NCBI GenBank assembly: GCA_035506075.1
Contig: DATJQB010000223.1
Coordinates: forward strand, 1-10,626
Source of the DNA: UBA9647 sp035506075
GTDB taxonomy: Bacteria > Bacteroidota > Ignavibacteria > UBA10030
Reading direction: 5' to 3'
Length of the DNA stretch: 10,626 nucleotides
Shown here: positions 6,405 through 10,626 of the stretch, piece after piece
How the letters are laid out: every line of letters starts with the position of its first letter
How positions within the stretch are numbered: the stretch's first letter is position 1
The notes under the pieces: generated by a model
The model's database searches: none
Seen by the model: only the letters and a program-made list of their open reading frames with translations
Told to the model about the DNA's origin: nothing
Made by a program: the position numbers and the translations under genes

Positions 6405-7100
6405 TCAGGGACGCAATCGCGGCGTAAATGATACGCCGAGCGCTGCGGACGTCAACCCATCAAATTTCGGTCCTGAGAGATTGAGAAGATTCGGGACACC
6501 GAACATCCTGCGCACCTCAGCAAACCCCGAGAACGCGTTACTCACGCGGAGATTGATCCCGGCTTTTGCATCCGGGGCAACGGTTCCGCTCAACCGACTC
6601 GAGTAGCTCCAGAGAGCGAGCGACCCGCCGAACCCGAGATACGGCTGCACATCCCCCTGAAGCATGTAGAATGTCACATCCGCTCCGAGAAATCCCATTC
6701 CCAAACTGAAGTTCGGCATCCTGTAGTAGTTTTCGTTCCTGTAGCTGGAGTAGGGTGAGTAGTAGGGAACGACGTATGAGACGGCAGGAACAAAATCGTT
6801 CGGATTGACCTGCGAAGACGAGCCGGTTTGAATCAGTACGCCGCCGAAGAAATCGAGCGACGGAACTGAGGCGCGCGTTGGACTGTACTGAAGGATCAAC
6901 ATCGGTCCAAACCGATCTTCGCCCCCGACAGAAAAACTTCCGTATGCTATCATGGTGCTCAACGAACCGGTGTTCCTGTTCTGGAAGTCGGCCCGCCGGG
7001 AGATTGTGCCGGTTGGTACCTGAGTATCGGGTCCCTTCTCCTGCGCAAGGAGCACTGCGGACATACCGAGAACGAGCATTCCGATCACGATCGATTTCAT
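6405..7100 (-). CDS. Secreted protein, probable outer-membrane beta-barrel
   Basis: A 231-residue protein that I do not recognise by name. Residues 1-19 are a Sec signal peptide (MKS, then a hydrophobic run ending VLLA, with Gln20 likely first in the mature form). The mature part has alternating short strands rich in Gly, Tyr, Phe and Ser, for example YLGFGGSLALWSY, AGINLRVSNAFSGFAEVRR and the closing ALGVSF, the pattern of small 8-stranded barrels of the OmpW/OMP_b-brl type. A Tyr/Ser/Pro-rich loop (YYSPYSSYRNENYY) lies near the middle. The ATG at 7100 is chosen for its ribosome site and signal peptide; the frame continues upstream to 7172 inside the protease gene but without either. It is the third gene of the pta-protease block and probably depends on readthrough from the protease gene 13 bases upstream. 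Confidence 0.8.
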   Translation of the reverse strand: MKSIVIGMLVLGMSAVLLAQEKGPDTQVPTGTISRRADFQNRNTGSLSTMIAYGSFSVGGEDRFGPMLILQYSPTRASVPSLDFFGGVLIQTGSSSQVNPNDFVPAVSYVVPYYSPYSSYRNENYYRMPNFSLGMGFLGADVTFYMLQGDVQPYLGFGGSLALWSYSSRLSGTVAPDAKAGINLRVSNAFSGFAEVRRMFGVPNLLNLSGPKFDGLTSAALGVSFTPRLRP

Positions 7101-7104
7101 GGTT

Positions 7105-7112
7105 CTCCTCCT
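7105..7112 (-). promoter_or_regulatory. Strong ribosome binding site of the beta-barrel gene
   Basis: AGGAGGAG on the minus strand ends four bases before the ATG at 7100 and begins two bases after the protease stop codon (7114-7116). It fixes the start of the beta-barrel gene and suggests independent, efficient translation within a shared mRNA. Confidence 0.8.
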
Positions 7113-7113
7113 G

Positions 7114-9573
7114 CTATTCTTTTCCTGCTTCAAACTTCTTCCACTGATCGGCATACCAGCGGAGTTTTGCATCTACCATTCCAAACACTGTGCCCGTTGA
7201 AAAGGATCCATTCCTGCCGCGTTTGCCGGCCCTGATGCCGGTCAGGATTTCAATTCCTTCTTCTATCGTTTTGACTGTGTAAATATAGAACTTTTTCTTC
7301 CTCACCGCCTCGACAACATCTTCACGAAGCATGAGATCGTTGATGTTGCGTTCGGGGATCATCACGCCTTGCGTCCCCGTGAGGCCCCGTGCGTTGCAGA
7401 CGTCGAAGAACCCTTCGATCTTCAGGTTTACTCCCCCGATTGGCTGGATCTCTCCCTTCTGATTCACCGAGCCGGTCACTGCGATGTCCTGCCTCAGCGG
7501 CACATTCGCGAGGCTCGAGAGAATTGCGTAGATTTCCGTCGATGATGCGCTGTCGCCATCGACGCCGCTGTACGATTGTTCGAACGTCACGCTTGCGCTC
7601 ATGATGAGCGGCTTGTCCTGGGCAAACAGTCCCCTGAGGTATCCGCTCAGAATCGCGATTCCCTTGTTGTGCGTGGGACCGCTCATCTCCGACTCGCGCT
7701 CGATATTGATGATGCCGGCGCGTCCAAGTGCAGTCTTCACAGTGATGCGGGAAGGCTTGCCAAACGCGTGTTCCCCCGTGTCGTACACCGAGAGACCATT
7801 CACCTGTCCGACAACCGCCCCCTCTGAATCGATCATGATGGTGCCGTCGTCGATCATCTCCTGGAGCTTTTCCTCGATCAGCTTCACCCTATAGACGCGT
7901 TCCTCGATCGCCTTGCGCACATCCTCAGCCCGCACGATCGTCGCCAGCTGTTCACCGGCCCAGTAGTTGGCCTCGCGCGCGACGTCTGCGAGGATATTGA
8001 ACCTTGTGGAGAGTTTCTTGCGGCTGCCCGACAGGCGGACACCGAACTCCACAAGCACAGCAAGCGCTCCGCGATCGAACACCCTGAGTTTCTCGTCGTC
8101 ACAAACCATCTTGACAAATCGAAGATATTGCGACACCGCGCTGGCATCCCGTTCCATCTCATAATCGAAATCCGCGCGGATCTTGAAGATCTTCTTGAAA
8201 TCGTCGTCCCTCTGGTAGAGGAACTGATAGATCTCCGCGTCACCGATCATGATGACTTTGATGTTGAGGTTGATCGCTTCGGGTTTCATGCCCGTTGGTG
8301 CGAATCCGTACATCGGTTCGTTGGCGTGGATCTCGGCTTTTCCCGTGCGCAGCGTTCTCTTGAGATCCTGCCAGACACCCGGCTCCATCAACGCGTCAAT
8401 CGCGTTGAGGACCAGGTACCCGCCATCGGCCTGGTGCAATGCCCCGGGCTTGATCTGCATGAAATCGGTTCTCCAGACTCCGCCGCGTTCCATCTCCCGC
8501 TCGACTGTACCGAAGAGATTCTTGTACTTCGGGTTTGTTTCGATGATGACAGGTGTGTGCTCCATCTCGGAGTTGTCGACGAGAAGATTGACCTGATACT
8601 CAAGAAAATCATCCTCGCTCTCCTCCTCCTCCTGTTCGCCTGCCTGCGGCTGCGCAGGCTTGTGGAACCGGTCGAGGTTCTCCTTGATGTGCCGCCTCAC
8701 CTCCTCGAGGTATAGATGCACATGATCGTTGTCGTACGTCGTCTTGAGAACTTCGATTCCCTCATCGACGAGCGGCATGACGAGCCGATCCTCAACCTCT
8801 GCGAGAGACTGTTGCACTTTCTTCTCGATGTTCCGAAGTTCGCGGAAGACTGTCGCCATCTGCTTCTCGAGGCCGGCCTGCGTTTCCCTCATCGCCTCGA
8901 ACTGCTCTCTCGTGATCTCCCCTTTCGCCACCATCGAATCGACCTCTTCGAAGTTGGTCGCCTTCTCCCCAACAACCGGGACAATATCCGGCCGCATCAG
9001 ATTTCCTACCTGCACCTGCACAAGTTCGAATCCCTTCTCCTTCACCTTCTTCTCAAAGTCCAGCAAGACGCTTCGCTGCCGCTCCTGAAAGTGTGAAACA
9101 ACCCCTTTCCTGGCCTGCTGGAACCGCTGGCTTTCATACAGCGCCGGCAAGTCGCGGCAAAGGTCCCTGATAAGGTTGGCCATGTCGTCCTTCAGGCTCC
9201 TGCCTTGCCCCGCTGGCAGCGAAAGTGCAATGGGAAGATCGGGGTGCTTGAAATTATAGACATAGCAGTGATCGCGCAACTGATCCGTGTGCCCCTCGAA
9301 TGCCTTGAGCAGCCGGCGAATCGTCGTCGTGCGCCCGGTGCCGGAGATCCCGGTGACGAAAATGTTATAGCCGAAGTGGTTCATCGCAAGGCCCACTCGC
9401 AGCGAGCGGAGCGCCCGTTCCTGGCCGATGATCTCCCGCGTCGGTTTGATTTCGGCGCTCGAACGAACCTTCAGCGACTGTGGATCGCAATGCCAGCGGA
9501 GTTTCTCGGGGGCCAGTGGTTTCGGAAGCGATGCTTTCTGAGCGGACTGTACAGCGCGTGGTTTGATGTTCAT
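7114..9573 (-). CDS. Lon-like ATP-dependent protease (AAA_32 / S16 Lon protease domain)
   Basis: An 819-residue Lon-related protease of the AAA_32 type rather than classical LonA: there is no LonA N-terminal substrate domain. The ATPase part has a Walker A-like GISGTGRTT (75-83) in which Arg81 replaces the usual Lys, and a Walker B-like YLVLNAID (386-393). A helical, charged insertion of about 140 residues (160-300) follows the P-loop, with an acidic run EQEEEESEDD near 313-322. The C-terminal S16 domain (about 575-780) has the catalytic dyad Ser675 (DGDSAS) and Lys718 (GGVNLK), 43 residues apart as in E. coli Lon, so proteolysis should be intact. It is likely cytoplasmic with unknown substrates. 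The ATG at 9573 has only a close, weak GAGG upstream. It lies 129 bases after pta and 13 before the beta-barrel gene. Confidence 0.93.
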   Translation of the reverse strand: MNIKPRAVQSAQKASLPKPLAPEKLRWHCDPQSLKVRSSAEIKPTREIIGQERALRSLRVGLAMNHFGYNIFVTGISGTGRTTTIRRLLKAFEGHTDQLRDHCYVYNFKHPDLPIALSLPAGQGRSLKDDMANLIRDLCRDLPALYESQRFQQARKGVVSHFQERQRSVLLDFEKKVKEKGFELVQVQVGNLMRPDIVPVVGEKATNFEEVDSMVAKGEITREQFEAMRETQAGLEKQMATVFRELRNIEKKVQQSLAEVEDRLVMPLVDEGIEVLKTTYDNDHVHLYLEEVRRHIKENLDRFHKPAQPQAGEQEEEESEDDFLEYQVNLLVDNSEMEHTPVIIETNPKYKNLFGTVEREMERGGVWRTDFMQIKPGALHQADGGYLVLNAIDALMEPGVWQDLKRTLRTGKAEIHANEPMYGFAPTGMKPEAINLNIKVIMIGDAEIYQFLYQRDDDFKKIFKIRADFDYEMERDASAVSQYLRFVKMVCDDEKLRVFDRGALAVLVEFGVRLSGSRKKLSTRFNILADVAREANYWAGEQLATIVRAEDVRKAIEERVYRVKLIEEKLQEMIDDGTIMIDSEGAVVGQVNGLSVYDTGEHAFGKPSRITVKTALGRAGIINIERESEMSGPTHNKGIAILSGYLRGLFAQDKPLIMSASVTFEQSYSGVDGDSASSTEIYAILSSLANVPLRQDIAVTGSVNQKGEIQPIGGVNLKIEGFFDVCNARGLTGTQGVMIPERNINDLMLREDVVEAVRKKKFYIYTVKTIEEGIEILTGIRAGKRGRNGSFSTGTVFGMVDAKLRWYADQWKKFEAGKE

Positions 9574-9622
9574 AACCTCACGATGATGTCGGAAAATCAG
9601 TCGGTAGTGTGGAGTCCCGCAT

Positions 9623-9660
9623 GATGCTCCGGAGCGAAGCGACCTCCGTACCGGAGCATC
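9623..9660. repeat. Long inverted repeat between pta and the Lon-like gene
   Basis: GATGCTCCGG (9623-9632) and CCGGAGCATC (9651-9660) form a perfect 10-bp stem around an 18-base loop, which itself holds CGGAG/CTCCG material that could form an alternative inner stem. It lies 43 bases after the pta stop. No T run follows on either strand, so it is not a classical intrinsic terminator; an mRNA-stabilising or processing hairpin is more likely. I found no good promoter in the rest of this 129-base gap. Confidence 0.5.
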
Positions 9661-9702
9661 GAGGTCTTTGATGATATCGAACAGCCGGGGTACAACGCCA
9701 TC

Positions 9703-10626
9703 TTACGACATTCCCATAAGCGCATTGATGCCGACGACATTGACAATGTCTTCAACACTGCAGCCGCGCGAAAGATCGAATGCCGGTTTCTTCAAACCCT
9801 GGACGATGGGTCCGACCGCTTCCGCTCCACCGAGGCGTTGTGTGATCTTGTACGAGATGTTGCCTGCATCGAGATTGGGGAAGATCATGACGTTTGCCTT
9901 GCCGGCGACCGGACTGCCGGGAGACTTGCGCTCGCCAACGGACGGCACGATGGCTGCATCAAACTGGAGTTCGCCGTCGACAAGAAGAGTCGGGTTCTTC
10001 TTCTTCACAATCGCCGTTGCTTCGCGCACCTTCTGCACGAGCGCGTGCTCTGCGCTCCCCTTCGTCGAGAACGAGAGCATCGCCACCTTCGGTTCCTCAC
10101 CTGTCAGTTTGCGATGATTCTGGGCCGACGCAAGGGCGATGTCCGCGAGCTGCTCGACTGTCGGGTCCGGTACAACTGCGGAATCGGCGTACGTATAGAC
10201 TTTGTCCGGCCAGACCATGAGGAAGAAACTCGAGACGATGCTGATTCCTTCGGCGACACCGATGACCTGAATTCCCGCCCGAAGGACGTCACCTGTCGTG
10301 GAGATCGATCCAGCGACACTCCCGTGTGCGTCACCTTCCCGAACCATCATCGCACCATAGAACAAGGGACGCTTCATGGTCTCGAGGGCCTGATCCGGAG
10401 TCATGCCTTTCGACTTGCGCAGCTCGTAGAAAATATCCGCGTACTTTTTAAGCTGTGTGGATTTTTCCGGGTCGACGACATTGACGCCGTCCAGCTTCGT
10501 GTTGCATTCGGCGGCTTTCGCCCGAATCGCCTGCTCGTTTCCGATAAGAGAGATGATTGCGGATCCCTCATCGACACAGATCCTGGATGCCTTGATCGCT
10601 CGCTCGTCAGTTGCGTCCGGCAGCAC
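9703..10626 (-). CDS. pta: Phosphate acetyltransferase (partial, N-terminus off window)
   Basis: Pta (EC 2.3.1.8) converts acetyl-CoA and phosphate to acetyl phosphate and CoA, usually paired with acetate kinase. The window holds 307 codons to a complete C-terminus. The frame opens with LPDATDERAIKAS, the conserved LPE/DxxxxR motif normally some 15-20 residues from the start, so little is missing; the first GTG in view is an internal Val codon. Diagnostic stretches are GSVAGSISTTGDVLRAGIQ, FPNLDAGNISYKITQRLGG and KPAFDLSRGCSVEDIVNVV. The size fits the short, single-domain Pta of about 330 residues, without the N-terminal DRTGG/CobB-like regulatory domains of E. coli Pta. Phosphate butyryltransferase is less likely, because the FPNLDAGNISYK and DLSRGCSVEDI motifs are typical of Pta. 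Acetate kinase is not in view. Confidence 0.95.
   Translation of the reverse strand: MLPDATDERAIKASRICVDEGSAIISLIGNEQAIRAKAAECNTKLDGVNVVDPEKSTQLKKYADIFYELRKSKGMTPDQALETMKRPLFYGAMMVREGDAHGSVAGSISTTGDVLRAGIQVIGVAEGISIVSSFFLMVWPDKVYTYADSAVVPDPTVEQLADIALASAQNHRKLTGEEPKVAMLSFSTKGSAEHALVQKVREATAIVKKKNPTLLVDGELQFDAAIVPSVGERKSPGSPVAGKANVMIFPNLDAGNISYKITQRLGGAEAVGPIVQGLKKPAFDLSRGCSVEDIVNVVGINALMGMS

Noticed and set aside
8128..8715. 195-residue plus-strand frame opposite the Lon-like protease
   Set aside because: The opposite strand encodes conserved AAA_32/S16 motifs throughout, and this frame has no recognisable domain.

Overview
The window looks like chromosomal DNA from a free-living bacterium of the Bacteroidota/Chlorobiota/Ignavibacteriota group. 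Three things point that way. The partial 16S rRNA at the left edge carries the GAGGAATATTGCGC signature that I associate with Chlorobi/Ignavibacteria-like lineages. The predicted promoters share a -10 element of the form TAnnTTG, close to the Bacteroidota TAnnTTTG element. One gene encodes a probable outer-membrane beta-barrel, which implies a diderm envelope. Base composition is moderately GC-rich and even. I see no mobile element, tRNA, CRISPR array or phage gene, so this reads as a core housekeeping region. The placement below phylum level is an inference.

Layout. Positions 1-377 hold the 5' end of a 16S rRNA gene on the minus strand. Its leader (378-620) contains a boxB-like hairpin, a clear boxA, a boxC-like run and, further upstream, a terminator-like hairpin. 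It is driven by a textbook promoter with an A-tract UP element (624-683). Divergent from it is a plus-strand pair, lemA (863-1429) and an htpX-like M48 membrane protease (1441-2430). The htpX 3' end overlaps by 17 bp the 3' end of a convergent minus-strand gene (2414-3385), which encodes a very long charged coiled coil ending in two tandem 47-residue repeats. Divergent from that gene is a Yip1-family membrane protein (3623-4375), closed by a strong hairpin terminator.

Next comes a 612-residue fusion of a GT4-type glycosyltransferase and a CE4 polysaccharide deacetylase (4530-6368), probably made from a nearly leaderless mRNA. Convergent with it is a minus-strand block read from the right edge: phosphate acetyltransferase pta (9703 to beyond the window end), a Lon-like AAA_32/S16 protease (7114-9573) and a secreted beta-barrel protein (6405-7100) whose ribosome binding site lies in the 13-base gap after the protease stop.

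How the genes fit together. Several products belong to envelope and protein quality control: LemA and HtpX at the inner membrane, a Lon-like cytoplasmic protease co-transcribed with an outer-membrane protein, a Yip1 membrane protein, and a glycan-modifying fusion. Pta links to acetyl-CoA/acetyl-phosphate metabolism. No dedicated novel defence or biosynthetic system is evident. The most informative signals are regulatory: five promoters with the same TTG-N17-TAnnTT architecture, an inverted repeat that brackets the lemA -10 element, and the organisation of the rRNA leader.
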